64,000 bases of DNA, taken from positions 1 through 64,000 of the forward strand of contig NZ_PJME01000031.1 of assembly GCF_002954775.1 (NCBI RefSeq). Direction: 5' to 3'. A program made the position numbers and the translations under genes. The notes beneath the pieces were generated by a model. That model was not told where the DNA came from and did not search any database. It worked only from the letters and a program-made list of their open reading frames with translations. Numbering within the stretch: position 1 is the stretch's first letter; each line of letters begins with the position of its first letter. The DNA comes from Streptomyces geranii (GTDB lineage Bacteria > Actinomycetota > Actinomycetes > Streptomycetales > Streptomycetaceae). Of this stretch, positions 8,335 through 17,434 are shown one piece after another.

Positions 8335-10114
8335 GCGGAAGCCTTCGGGTCATGGAGCGTAGGGAACGGAGTGCGAGCAGGAGGCTCTGCACGGGCTGGG
8401 CCCGCATCAGCAGGCCCAGCAGGAAGAAGACGACGGTCACGGTCGCCGTACCGGCGGCGAGAGCCGTCACCGGCCCGTCGATCCGGCTGGTCACGAACGC
8501 CCCCGCGGCCGTCGCGCACACCGCCGCGCGCACCGGCTTGCTCAGCTCGGCCAGCACCCGCCGGGTCCGGATCGGCACACTGCGCGGACCCATGCCGTAC
8601 AGCAGCAGGGCGGCGGACAGGGTGATCCCGGCCGCGTTGGCGGCGGCGATCCCGCACACGCCCCACGGCCCGACCGACCAGGCGCCGATCCAGGAGGTCG
8701 CGACGATCCCGGCGGCCATCGCGGCCAGCGGGTACCAGGTGGGCCGGTTCGAGGAGAAGTAGGAGCGGACGAGCGCGCCGACCATCGTGTGCCCGAGCAG
8801 CCCGACCGCGTAGACCCGCATCACGGTGGCCGTCGCCTCGGTGTCCCGGGCGGTGAACGCGCCCCGCTGGAACAGGACTTCGATGATCTGCGGAGCACAG
8901 GCGACCACCGCCGCCGCCCCGAGCAGCACCACCCAGGCGGCCAGCGCGAGATCCCGCTCCACCCGGCTGCGGGCCCGCTCGGTGTCGCCCTGGGCGATGG
9001 CCTGCGCGACCACCGGGAAGGTGACCGTGCACAGCATCAGCGACAGCGTCATCGGGATCTGCGCGACCTTCTGCGCGTAGTTGAGGTGCGAGATCGCCCC
9101 GGCGGGCAGCGTGGACGCGAGGAACCGCTCGATCAGCACCTGCGACTGCCGGGTCAGCGCGAACAGCAGCACGGGCGCGACGAGCGCGAATGCCATCGGC
9201 GCCCCGGACGTCTCGTCCGCGACCAGCTCGGCAGCCGCGACCTCGTCCGCCTTCGACCGGCGCCGCCGCAACTGCCGCAGCACGGAAGGCAGTTGGGTTA
9301 CGACCATCAGGCCGCCGCCCACCGCCACCCCGACCGCCGCCGAGCGCACCCCCCAACGCCCGCCCAGCACGAACATCGCCGTGATGATGCCGACGTTGTA
9401 GGCCACGTAGATCGCCGCCGGCGCCAGGAACCGCCGGTGCGCGCGCAGGGCCGCGCTGCAGTACCCGGCGAGCCCGAAGCTGAGGACGCAGGTCGCGGTG
9501 AGGCGGGTGCAGTCCACGGCGAGCGAGGGGTCGGGCAGCCCGGGGGCGAGCGCGTCGACCAGGTAGGGCGCGATGGCGATCAGCAGGGCGCCGCCGCCCG
9601 CACACGCCAGCGCCAGCCGGGGGAGCGTCGAGGCGACCAGCGCCCGTACCGGATCGCCGGGGGCACCCTGGGCGCGTCGGGCCAGCGCCATGCTGAACGC
9701 CGGGATCAGGACGAAGGCCAGCCCGTCCTCGATGAGCAGCGTCGCCGCGAACTCCGGCACGGTCCACGCGACGAGAAATGCGTCCGTGTCGCTGCCGGCC
9801 CCGAACAGCCGGGCCAGCGACTGGTCCCGGACCAGCCCGAGCAGCGCGCCCGCGACCGAGAGGACGGCGGTGACGAGGGTGGCCTTGGCGAGGAACTTGC
9901 GGGAGACGGGGGCGAGTTCGGCGGCCCCGGCCCCGGTACCTGTCTCGGCACCGGCGCCGCCCCCTTTGTCACCCTCCCCCGCGCCTCCCTTTCCCTTCTT
10001 CGTGGCCGGTGAGGCGGCGCGGGCCGCGGGCAGCGTCACCTTGGTCCCACCCTCGATCTCGCCCTCGATCTCACCCTGGGTCTCTCCCTCGGTCCGAGGA
10101 GGCGTCGCGTTCAT
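8276..10114 (-). CDS. MurJ/MviN-like lipid-linked oligosaccharide flippase
   Basis: 612 aa polytopic protein with about 14 hydrophobic segments after a charged, low-complexity N-terminus (residues 1-68). The fold opens with the MurJ-type block LGLVRDQSLARLFGAGSDTD. MOP-family exporters flip undecaprenyl-linked precursors. Within this operon it most likely does the job usually done by Wzx, moving the exopolysaccharide repeat unit across the membrane, rather than serving as the housekeeping lipid II flippase. Its ATG overlaps the polymerase stop. Confidence 0.8.
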   Translation of the reverse strand: MNATPPRTEGETQGEIEGEIEGGTKVTLPAARAASPATKKGKGGAGEGDKGGGAGAETGTGAGAAELAPVSRKFLAKATLVTAVLSVAGALLGLVRDQSLARLFGAGSDTDAFLVAWTVPEFAATLLIEDGLAFVLIPAFSMALARRAQGAPGDPVRALVASTLPRLALACAGGGALLIAIAPYLVDALAPGLPDPSLAVDCTRLTATCVLSFGLAGYCSAALRAHRRFLAPAAIYVAYNVGIITAMFVLGGRWGVRSAAVGVAVGGGLMVVTQLPSVLRQLRRRRSKADEVAAAELVADETSGAPMAFALVAPVLLFALTRQSQVLIERFLASTLPAGAISHLNYAQKVAQIPMTLSLMLCTVTFPVVAQAIAQGDTERARSRVERDLALAAWVVLLGAAAVVACAPQIIEVLFQRGAFTARDTEATATVMRVYAVGLLGHTMVGALVRSYFSSNRPTWYPLAAMAAGIVATSWIGAWSVGPWGVCGIAAANAAGITLSAALLLYGMGPRSVPIRTRRVLAELSKPVRAAVCATAAGAFVTSRIDGPVTALAAGTATVTVVFFLLGLLMRAQPVQSLLLALRSLRSMTRRLPHARKRTRTHARPRRRDRVR

Positions 10115-11442
10115 CGCGTGGACGCCCTGGGCGCTTCGTCGCCGCCGACGAGGGCCCACCAGGCGACGAGCCCGAAGGCGAGGGCGGTCAGCACGGTCGC
10201 GGGCCCGCCGATGTCGGCGTACAGGAAGTCGATCAACTGCCAGATCAGCAGCCCGCAGGCGACGAGCGCGCAGTCGAGCCCGTCGGGCGTACGGCCCCTG
10301 CGCACCCGTACGAGCCCGCGCAGACCGCACACCAGCAGCGCCAGCCAGCTGCCGCCGAGGGCGACGAGCCCGATGAGGCCCTGCTCGCTCAGCACCAGCA
10401 GGTACATGTTGTGCGGGGACAGCAGTGGCTGTTTGCGGTAGGCGGCGCCCGCGCCCTCCGTGTCGCTGCCGGAGGACAGGGCCAACGAGGCGTGGCCGTC
10501 GCGGTGTTCGGGGAAGCCCTTCAACCCGACGCCGGTGAGCGGGTGTTCGCTCCACATGTCGGTCGCCGCCGCCCACATCGTGTACCGGTCGGTGACCGAC
10601 TGGTCGGGGGCGTCGGTGACTTGGCCGATGCTGCTGATCCGTTCCTGGAACATCGCCGAGCCGACCCCGAGGCCGCCGACCAGGATCACGGCGCAGGCGG
10701 CCACCACCGCGCCGACCTTCAGCGCGCGGCGCATCCCGGCCAGCACCAGCTGCAGCGCGCAGGCCGCCGCCGTGGCGATCCAGGCACCCCGGCTGAAGGA
10801 GACGGCGAGCGGGGCGAGCAGCGCGAGGGCGCAGCAGGCGGCAACGGTCCGCTGTCGAGAGGCGGTTGCCCCCAGCGCCAGCCCGACCGCGCACATCAGC
10901 CCGAAGCACACCACCGTCGCCATGCCCATCACGTCGGCGGGTCCGAAGGTGCCCACCGCCCGGATCTCCTCGCCCTGGTAGGAGGCGCCGGTCCCGGTCG
11001 CGTACTGGTGCACCCCGACCGCCCCCTGGAACCCGGCGAAGGCGACGAACGCCCAGGCCAGCACCCGGAAGTCGCGCCGGTCCCGGACCAGCAGCACCAC
11101 GGACGCCGGGACCAGCACGAAGATCTGGAGGTAGCGCCCGAGCCCGCCGAGCCCGGCGGCGGGCGAGGAAGCCCCGACGGCCGCGACCGCGAGCCCCACC
11201 ACGGGCATCCCGATCACCACGGCGGCCGTACGGGACAGCGGGCGCCGCCGCTCCCGTACGACCCGGATCGCGCAGTAGAGGACCACGAGCCCGGAGACGG
11301 CATCGGCCGGGGTGGCCCCGCCGTCCGTGCCCTGCGTGGCGGGCAGCCCGAGCAGGGCGATCACCAGCATGACCGGGAGGAGCGGGGCGAAGGAGGCGAA
11401 GGGCACTCGGTACGGCAACGTCAGCGCGGGGCTGTGGCTCAC
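10111..11442 (-). CDS. O-antigen ligase/polymerase-family membrane protein (Wzy-like)
   Basis: 443 aa with about 11 hydrophobic segments and one large extracytoplasmic loop containing HPLTGVGLKGFPEHRD and SPHNMYLLVLSEQGLIGL, the signature region of the Wzy_C/O-antigen ligase family. Predicted to polymerise repeat units at the outer face of the membrane. The start is the GTG at 11442, five bases after the stop of the glycosylphosphotransferase. Confidence 0.8.
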   Translation of the reverse strand: MSHSPALTLPYRVPFASFAPLLPVMLVIALLGLPATQGTDGGATPADAVSGLVVLYCAIRVVRERRRPLSRTAAVVIGMPVVGLAVAAVGASSPAAGLGGLGRYLQIFVLVPASVVLLVRDRRDFRVLAWAFVAFAGFQGAVGVHQYATGTGASYQGEEIRAVGTFGPADVMGMATVVCFGLMCAVGLALGATASRQRTVAACCALALLAPLAVSFSRGAWIATAAACALQLVLAGMRRALKVGAVVAACAVILVGGLGVGSAMFQERISSIGQVTDAPDQSVTDRYTMWAAATDMWSEHPLTGVGLKGFPEHRDGHASLALSSGSDTEGAGAAYRKQPLLSPHNMYLLVLSEQGLIGLVALGGSWLALLVCGLRGLVRVRRGRTPDGLDCALVACGLLIWQLIDFLYADIGGPATVLTALAFGLVAWWALVGGDEAPRASTR

Positions 11443-11447
11443 CGCTG

Positions 11448-12896
11448 TCAACTTCCTGTCGGTCGGACGAGCGCGGCGGCGGTGCGCAGCAGGATGCAGA
11501 TGTCCTGCCACAGCGACCAGTTGTCGATGTAGGCGTTGTCGAACCGGCAGCGGTCCTCGATCGAGGTGTCCCCGCGCAGCCCGTGGATCTGGGCGAGCCC
11601 GGTGATCCCGGTCTGCATCCGGTGCCGGGCCGCGTAACCGGGGTAGGTCTGGCTGAACTTGCCGACGAAGTACGGGCGTTCGGGGCGCGGCCCGACCAGG
11701 CTCATGTCGCCCCAGAAGACGTTCCACAGCTGGAGCAGCTCGTCCAGCGAGGTGCGGCGCAGGAAGCGGCAGAACCAGTTCATCCGCCGCTCGTCGGCGA
11801 CGCTCCAGCGGGTCGCCGCCTCCATCTCGTCGACCGGGCGGTGGGTGCGGAACTTGAGGAGGGTGAACGGCCGCCCGTCCATGCCGATCCGCTCCTGCCG
11901 GAAGACCACCCCGGGCCCGCCGGTCAGCCGCAGCACGACCGCGCACAGCAGCAGCAGCGGCGACACCATCAGGAGCAGCGCGCCCGAGACCACGACATCG
12001 AGCGTCCGCTTGCTCAGGCTGCCCGGCCGGTCCGGCACCATCGCGAGCCGCCGGCAGGAGAACCCGGCGAGCCGTTCGGCGCTCTCGTACGAGGGCGACT
12101 CGGCGTCGATCTCCCACACCGTGCAGCCCGACTCGGCCAACGCCCGCAGCAGCGGCCCCTGTTCGGCGCGTACGGAGGGGTGGACGGCGAGCACGGCCCG
12201 GACGCCGTTCTGGATCAGCGCCCGCTCGACCTCCTCGCCGGTGGTCAGCACGGGCAGGCCCGCGATGCCGTCCGGGTGGTCGGTGATCAGCCCCACCGGC
12301 CGTACCCCGCACGCCGGGTGGCGCAGGAACGCGGCGGCCACCCGCCGGGCGGTGCCGGTCGGGCCGATGACCAGGGCGGTGTGCGGGCGGCGCAGCAGCG
12401 CCCGGCGCCGCACCCGGTGGACGGTCCCGCGCCCGGCGGCACTCGCCGCCGCCTGCACCGCGCAGCCCAGGGCGAGGGTCCGGGCGGAGAGCGAGTCGGC
12501 GGGCGCGTACGCCCCGACCACGGCGGCCAGCGCCAGCCAGCCCATCGCGATCCGGCCGCAGACGGCGGGCAGTTCGTCGAGGAACGCGGGCATCGACTCG
12601 GGCCGGTACAGCGAGGCCCGCGTGTTCAGCACGACCACACCCAGCAGCAGCGCGCCGACGAGAAGGGGGTGGCGCTGCGGCTCGGGCAGGGCCAGGACGC
12701 CGAGCAGGGCGGCGGTGCTGTCGACGGCGAGCAGGGGCAGCGGGGAGGCCGGCCGGGGCGCGGGGCGTCGGCCGGCCGGGAATCTGAAGCCGCCGATCGC
12801 CCCGCGGCGCGGGATGACCGAGACGGCCGATACGGTCGAGAATCCGTGCTCCCGCGGCCTTCCGCCGGGGGAAGGGACGGTACTTTCCGCAGTCAC
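11448..12896 (-). CDS. Polyprenyl glycosylphosphotransferase (exopolysaccharide initiating enzyme)
   Basis: 482 aa. Several N-terminal membrane segments, a CoA-binding-like middle domain (VIGPTGTARRVAAAF), then the bacterial sugar transferase domain after about residue 285: SLSKRTLDVVVSGALLL, FRQERIGMDGRPFTLLKFRT, the LRRTSLDELLQLWNVF helix and SLVGPRPERP. This family transfers a sugar-1-phosphate to undecaprenyl phosphate, the first committed step of repeat-unit assembly. A GTG start overlaps the stop of the upstream glycosyltransferase by 4 bases. Confidence 0.9.
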   Translation of the reverse strand: MTAESTVPSPGGRPREHGFSTVSAVSVIPRRGAIGGFRFPAGRRPAPRPASPLPLLAVDSTAALLGVLALPEPQRHPLLVGALLLGVVVLNTRASLYRPESMPAFLDELPAVCGRIAMGWLALAAVVGAYAPADSLSARTLALGCAVQAAASAAGRGTVHRVRRRALLRRPHTALVIGPTGTARRVAAAFLRHPACGVRPVGLITDHPDGIAGLPVLTTGEEVERALIQNGVRAVLAVHPSVRAEQGPLLRALAESGCTVWEIDAESPSYESAERLAGFSCRRLAMVPDRPGSLSKRTLDVVVSGALLLMVSPLLLLCAVVLRLTGGPGVVFRQERIGMDGRPFTLLKFRTHRPVDEMEAATRWSVADERRMNWFCRFLRRTSLDELLQLWNVFWGDMSLVGPRPERPYFVGKFSQTYPGYAARHRMQTGITGLAQIHGLRGDTSIEDRCRFDNAYIDNWSLWQDICILLRTAAALVRPTGS

Positions 12897-14083
12897 GAGT
12901 GGATGGACTCCCTGTACTCGGCGCGCACGGGCCGCACGGCGTGCGCGGTGATCAGCTCGCGGTACACGTCCGCGACGGCCTCGGCGGTGTGCCGGACGTC
13001 GTGCGCGGACAGGACGTGCCGACGCCCCAGCTGCCCCAGCGACTCACGCAGCGGCGGGTCGAGCAGTAATGCGGATACGCTCCCGGCCAGCGCGGCGGGG
13101 TCCTCGGCCGGCACCAGACAGCGCGGGGCGAGAGCGGCCGGCAGACTCTCCCGCCCGCCGTCCACATCGGTGACGACCACCGGCCGCCCGCAGGACATCG
13201 CCTCCAGCGGCGCCAGCGCCATGCCCTCCCAGCGCGAGGGCAGGACGACCAGATCGGCGGCCCGGTACCAGGGGACGGCATCGGCGACGGCCCCCACGAA
13301 CAGCACGGAGTCCGGCGCGAGCGCCCGCAGCCGCGCCGCGTCGGGACCGTCCCCGACGAGCACGAGCCGCGCCCCCGGCACCCGTTCGGCGACCTCGCCC
13401 CAGGCCCGGAGCAGCACGTCCTGCCCCTTCTGCCGGCACAGCCGCCCCACGCACACGACCAGCGGAGCACCCGGACCGACCTCGGCGAGCAGCGGGATCC
13501 CGGCCCGTACGGAGTCCCGGTCCGTCGGCCGGAAGCGCTCGGTGTCGATCCCGTTGGGGATCACCCGCCACCGCCCGGCGATCCCGGCCCGCACCCCGGT
13601 GGCCCGCTCGGCGTCGCTCACGCACACCACGCGGGAGGCCCAACGCGCGCCCCACCGCTCCCACTTGAGCGCCAGCGCGGCGGTGGGCCCGCCGACCGCC
13701 TCGAACGACCAGGCGTGCGGCTGGAACACCGTCGCCACCCGCTCCCGTACGGCCAGCCGCGCGGCCAGCCCGGCCTTCGCGCTGTGCGCGTGCACGACGT
13801 CCGGCCGCACCGCCCGGACCAGCCGCCCGAGCCGCCGCACCTCCCCGGCCAGCGCGGGCCCCGGCGCCCGGGTCGCGTGCCAGGGATGTACGTCGGCGCC
13901 GAGCGCCGTCAGCTGTGCGGCGAGGCCGTGGCGGTCACCGCCGTCCGGGCAGGCGACCGAGACGTGCAGACCGGCGGCCAGCTGAGCCCGCGTCAGGTCC
14001 GTCACGACCCGGGCGACCCCGCCGTCCACCGGCTGGGTGATGTGCAGGACCCGTGGCCGGAGGCCGGGTGCTGACAGTTGCAT
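12893..14083 (-). CDS. GT4-family glycosyltransferase, first gene of the exopolysaccharide operon
   Basis: 396 aa. GT-B fold with VLHITQPVDGGVARV at the N-terminus, VIPNGIDTERFRP, VGRLCRQKGQDVLLRAW, LVGDGPD and the catalytic-side SRWEGMALAPLEAMSCGRPVV block. Predicted cytosolic retaining transferase extending the lipid-linked sugar. Eight genes from here to 4582 share the minus strand with overlaps or gaps of a few bases, so they are probably one transcript. Confidence 0.85.
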   Translation of the reverse strand: MQLSAPGLRPRVLHITQPVDGGVARVVTDLTRAQLAAGLHVSVACPDGGDRHGLAAQLTALGADVHPWHATRAPGPALAGEVRRLGRLVRAVRPDVVHAHSAKAGLAARLAVRERVATVFQPHAWSFEAVGGPTAALALKWERWGARWASRVVCVSDAERATGVRAGIAGRWRVIPNGIDTERFRPTDRDSVRAGIPLLAEVGPGAPLVVCVGRLCRQKGQDVLLRAWGEVAERVPGARLVLVGDGPDAARLRALAPDSVLFVGAVADAVPWYRAADLVVLPSRWEGMALAPLEAMSCGRPVVVTDVDGGRESLPAALAPRCLVPAEDPAALAGSVSALLLDPPLRESLGQLGRRHVLSAHDVRHTAEAVADVYRELITAHAVRPVRAEYRESIHS

Positions 14084-14128
14084 GCGCGGTTTCCTCGCTC
14101 ACGGGTGGCGGCGTTGGACGCGCCTCGG

Positions 14129-15250
14129 CTACTGCCTGGCGTCGACGGCCACGAAAAGTGCGCCGGCCCACGCCGCGTCCCGCTGGGAAACGAGCCGGAA
14201 GGCCAGCTGGTCACCACCGCGCCGCAGCGCCGTACCCAGTTCGAACACGTCGGAGTCGTAACCGAGAGTGTTCGCGTACGCCGGAACGCGCTCCGAGACG
14301 GCCCCGCCGATCGTGGAGTTCAGTACGTCGTCGCGGGGGTTGGCCGGGTCCCCGAGCGTGGTCGTACGCCCGCCGACGGACACCGACAGGGAGTCACCGA
14401 CGCTGCCCCGGTCGCCGTTGTAGGCGACCAGACCGGCCCGCCCGTTCGCGCCCACCGGGAACTTCAGTTCGGCCAACCGGACCGACGGAATGTCACCCGT
14501 ACGGGTCTCCGGCGTGTCGAACCCGTCCCACACCGCGAGCCGCCGCAGCGGTTCCGCCGCCTTCTCGTACGCCACCACCAGCGTCCAGCCGCCCCAGGCA
14601 CCGGCCGCCGACTTCCCCATGGCCACATTGATCTGCGCGACCGTGTAAAGCCCCGAACCGCTCTCCCTGACCAGCTTCGTGACATCGGCGGAGGCCTGGA
14701 AGGCGTCGGCGCCGCGCGCCACCCGGTGCCCGACGACCGAGTCCGCGAGCAGCTCCTTGTACTCGCCGCCGGGCTCCGCGATCAGCACCCGCCCGTTGTC
14801 CTTCGGCGGCTTCTGCTCCCCGACCTTGAGGTTGCCGCCCCAGTACAGGCGCGCGTACGTGACCGTGCCGCCCTGCGGCACCCGGACCTCCGCGCGGCTG
14901 GAGTTGTACGTGTTCGGATCGCTGTCGACATCGACGTAGAACATGTCGAAGTCGCTGTTGACGGCCGCCTTCGTGCCGCCCGTCGCGCTCGCGAGCCGCT
15001 CGCCCTTGCGGACGCCCGCGCAGGTGCCGAGGGCGGTGCGGCAGCTGATGGAGGCGTTGGCGGCGCGGACGATCCCGCCGTGCTGGAGGGCGCGGTAGCG
15101 CTCGGTGAACGCGAGGCGGGTCGCCTCCTTGCCGGACTGCTTCTCGGCGGGCGGCCCGGCCGTCGCCGTACCTCCCGGGGTACAGATCGCGGCGACGGCA
15201 AAGACGCCCACCATCGCACGGCGCAGCGGAAGGCCCGGGGAAATACGCAT
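14129..15250 (-). CDS. Secreted protein, DUF3344-like, function unknown
   Basis: 373 aa. Signal peptide (basic start, hydrophobic core, cleavage near ATAGPPAE around residue 33). The mature part has a Cys pair (SCRTALGTC) and beta-rich segments such as TYARLYWGGNL and WGGWTLVVAYE, which I associate with the DUF3344-type extracellular domain. No catalytic residues recognised. It precedes the exopolysaccharide operon by 45 bases on the same strand and diverges from the chaplin gene, so a surface or matrix role is plausible but unproven. Confidence 0.65.
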   Translation of the reverse strand: MRISPGLPLRRAMVGVFAVAAICTPGGTATAGPPAEKQSGKEATRLAFTERYRALQHGGIVRAANASISCRTALGTCAGVRKGERLASATGGTKAAVNSDFDMFYVDVDSDPNTYNSSRAEVRVPQGGTVTYARLYWGGNLKVGEQKPPKDNGRVLIAEPGGEYKELLADSVVGHRVARGADAFQASADVTKLVRESGSGLYTVAQINVAMGKSAAGAWGGWTLVVAYEKAAEPLRRLAVWDGFDTPETRTGDIPSVRLAELKFPVGANGRAGLVAYNGDRGSVGDSLSVSVGGRTTTLGDPANPRDDVLNSTIGGAVSERVPAYANTLGYDSDVFELGTALRRGGDQLAFRLVSQRDAAWAGALFVAVDARQ

Positions 15251-15433
15251 GACCGGCGTTGCCCTTTCGGGGAAAAGGTCGTGGACCGACGGACAGAAAA
15301 TGTGGACATCACTTATTTGTCGCGGTCGGCAGAAGGTGAGTCACTCTAGCCGCTATGCGTATTTATCGCTGATACATGGCAACTGTGTCGGAATCGTGCG
15401 TCCGAGCGATTAGCGAGATCACCCCATTGGCGG

Positions 15434-15461
15434 CACAACCCGGGCGCGCGCCACGCGTTGA
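15434..15461 (+). promoter_or_regulatory. Sigma-BldN-like promoter of the first chaplin
   Basis: CACAAC, 16 bases, CGTTGA. Chaplin genes are known sigma-BldN targets with consensus CGTAAC-N16/17-CGTTGA. The -10 matches fully and the -35 at four of six positions. It lies about 60 bases before the start codon. Confidence 0.55.
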
Positions 15462-15519
15462 CACAGCGCCGGGCATCCCCGCCCGGATGTTTGTGACAAC
15501 TCCCAAGGAGCACTTCTCC

Positions 15520-15759
15520 ATGTCGCGTATCGCGAAGGGCCTCGCCCTTTCCACCGTTGCCGTCGCCGCCGTGGCGGGTACCGCCGGTGTCGCCGCCGCC
15601 GACAGCGACGCGCACGGCGCCGCTGCCCACTCCCCGGGCGTCCTGTCGGGCAACGTCCTCCAGGTCCCGGTCCACGTTCCGGTCAACGTCTGCGGCAACA
15701 CCGTCAACGTCATCGGTCTGCTGAACCCGGCGTTCGGCAACACCTGCGTCAACGACTGA
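15520..15759 (+). CDS. Short chaplin (ChpH/ChpE-like)
   Basis: 79 aa. Sec signal peptide (MSRIAKGLALSTVAV to VAAA, about 27 residues) followed by a single chaplin domain: GVLSGNVLQVPVHVPVNVCG, then NVIGLLNPAFGNTC with the two conserved Cys. No sortase motif, so it is the short, secreted type. Chaplins assemble into amphipathic amyloid fibrils that let aerial hyphae escape surface tension. AAGGAG lies 8 bases before the ATG. Confidence 0.95.
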   Translation: MSRIAKGLALSTVAVAAVAGTAGVAAADSDAHGAAAHSPGVLSGNVLQVPVHVPVNVCGNTVNVIGLLNPAFGNTCVND

Positions 15760-15803
15760 CGTAAGTCGTCAGCGGCCGACGTGAGTCGGCGCGGACCCTT
15801 CTG

Positions 15804-15836
15804 CCGGCCGTCCTCCCCTCCAGGGAGGGCGGCCGG
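15804..15836 (+). terminator. Terminator after chaplin gene
   Basis: A 14-bp stem (CCGGCCGTCCTCCC against its complement, one mismatch) with a CTCCA loop follows the chaplin stop by about 45 bases. Confidence 0.75.
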
Positions 15837-15984
15837 TTCGTGTTCCGGGCGTTCGCTGCGCCGAATGGCGGCGGGGAGGGCCGGACCGGTTGCGGGTGGC
15901 AGCGGTGGATCTGACGGTGGATCCGACGGCGGGTTCATCCGTCCGTACACCTCACCGCACCACCGCACACCGGAAGGAACCTCC

Positions 15985-16818
15985 ATGCGTGCTCTGCCCG
16001 CACGGCGTATCGCGTCGACCGCACTCTGCGCCACCCTCCTGCTCGGAATAGGCGCACCGGCCGCTCTGGCGGCAGACGGCGACCCGGCCCGCGAGCGCGG
16101 CAACGCGGCTTCCCAGGCTCCCGTCCCCAACGCCGACGCGCTCCTCGCGCAGGTCGAGGCGCTGGGCGACCTGGGCGGCGTACTCAAACCCGTCACCGAT
16201 CTGCTGACCGCCGTGCTCAAGGCGGACAACGGCCAACTCCCGCTGGACGAGGCGACGAAGCTGGTCGACACCGTCAAGACGGCCATCGCGTCGGCCACGG
16301 CGGCGGCACCGGCTCCGGCACCGGCGACCCCGCCGGTGAACCTGCCGACGACGCCGGAGGCTCCGGCGGTCCCGGCGGTTCCCGCAGTCCCGGCTGTCCC
16401 GGCGGTTCCGGCGCTGCCCACGACTCCGGCGCTGCCGACCACCCCCGCCCTGCCCACCACCCCGGCGCTTCCCCCGGCGCCCGCGCTTCCGATCTACTCC
16501 ACGCTTCCGGCGCCCGCCAAGGCGGTCAAGGCGGCCAGGGAGGCCAAGGGGCCGCTCGACATCAAGGGCGACGCGCTCGCCGCGCTGGAGAAGGCGGTCG
16601 ACACGCTGCTGACGGCGGTCACCTCCGGCGATGCCGCCAACGTCGTCCCGGCCGTCACCGGGGTGGTGACCAGCCTCGTCGGCCTCGTCGCCGCCACCCT
16701 GCTCGGCAGCGGTCTGCCCGCGGCCGACCTGGCCGGTCTGCCCGCGCTGCCCAAGCTGCCGGCGGAGGTGCCCCCGCTGCCGGTGCCGGTACCGCCGCTG
16801 GCGCTGCCGGGCAACTAG
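15985..16818 (+). CDS. Secreted Ala/Pro-rich protein of unknown function
   Basis: 277 aa. Signal peptide to about residue 30 (ALAADG). The mature protein has two helical Ala/Leu-rich segments (about 45-105 and 185-245) separated by a repetitive proline linker with PAVPAV units followed by LPTTPA units (about residues 128-170). It ends in a Leu/Pro-rich tail. No enzyme motif. Position between chaplins suggests a spore or aerial-hypha surface component. Start chosen at the ATG with GGAAGGAAC just upstream. Confidence 0.6.
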   Translation: MRALPARRIASTALCATLLLGIGAPAALAADGDPARERGNAASQAPVPNADALLAQVEALGDLGGVLKPVTDLLTAVLKADNGQLPLDEATKLVDTVKTAIASATAAAPAPAPATPPVNLPTTPEAPAVPAVPAVPAVPAVPALPTTPALPTTPALPTTPALPPAPALPIYSTLPAPAKAVKAAREAKGPLDIKGDALAALEKAVDTLLTAVTSGDAANVVPAVTGVVTSLVGLVAATLLGSGLPAADLAGLPALPKLPAEVPPLPVPVPPLALPGN

Positions 16819-16834
16819 CTCCACGAGCGGCACC

Positions 16835-16911
16835 ATTTCTGCGGCCCGTACGTCAATCCGCTGAGAGGCATTTCGTCTTTCGGGAACGACACGGGCCGCA
16901 GAAATTTCTGC
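16835..16911. repeat. Nested inverted repeats: 15-bp arms plus a 14-bp palindrome
   Basis: ATTTCTGCGGCCCGT at 16835-16849 is the perfect inverse of 16891-16905. The right arm overlaps the perfect palindrome GCAGAAATTTCTGC (16898-16911). It may terminate the upstream gene or form an operator for the downstream secreted-protein gene. Confidence 0.7.
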
Positions 16912-16979
16912 TTACGGGGTTTCCGTCGTCACCGGAGATCGTTAGGCACGGCGACAGAATTCCCGATGGAAGGAACATG

Positions 16980-17270
16980 ATGAAGTCCCTGAAGGCTGCC
17001 GCTGTTGTCGCCGGGTCCCTGGTCATCGCCGGTGCCGCCGCCCCCGCGTTCGCCTACGACACCGCCGCGCTCACCCCCACCAGCCTCAACGGCGGTCTCG
17101 ACACGCTGACCCGGAACGGCCTCGACGTGGACCAGTTGCAGCCGCTCCAGCACCAGTCGAACGCGCTCGACACCGAGAACAAGGGCTCGGTGCTCAACTC
17201 GGTGAAGGACGCGACGACCGCCCTCAACTCCAACGGCGGGCTCCTCGGCGGCCTCCCCCTCCAGGGCTGA
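16980..17270 (+). CDS. Small secreted protein of unknown function
   Basis: 96 aa. A clear signal peptide (MKSLKAAAVVAGSLVIAGAA, cleavage near AFA-YD) precedes a roughly 70-residue polar mature chain with Leu-, Asn- and Gln-rich stretches and no Cys. I chose the second of two adjacent ATGs because it sits better behind GGAAGGA; 16977 is the alternative. No family recognised. It lies among chaplin and other surface-protein genes. Confidence 0.65.
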   Translation: MKSLKAAAVVAGSLVIAGAAAPAFAYDTAALTPTSLNGGLDTLTRNGLDVDQLQPLQHQSNALDTENKGSVLNSVKDATTALNSNGGLLGGLPLQG

Positions 17271-17434
17271 CACGAGTTTTCACATGGGTGTCGAAAGGAC
17301 CGGTTCCGGCGCGCGGAATCGGTCCTTCGCGCTGTTCGAGTCCCGTCCCTCTTTCGTGTGGATACCGGCGGGAAATCCCCCGGTCGAGTGAGAATGCGGA
17401 CGGCCGCGCCAAATCCCGTCGATAAGGTTCCGCG

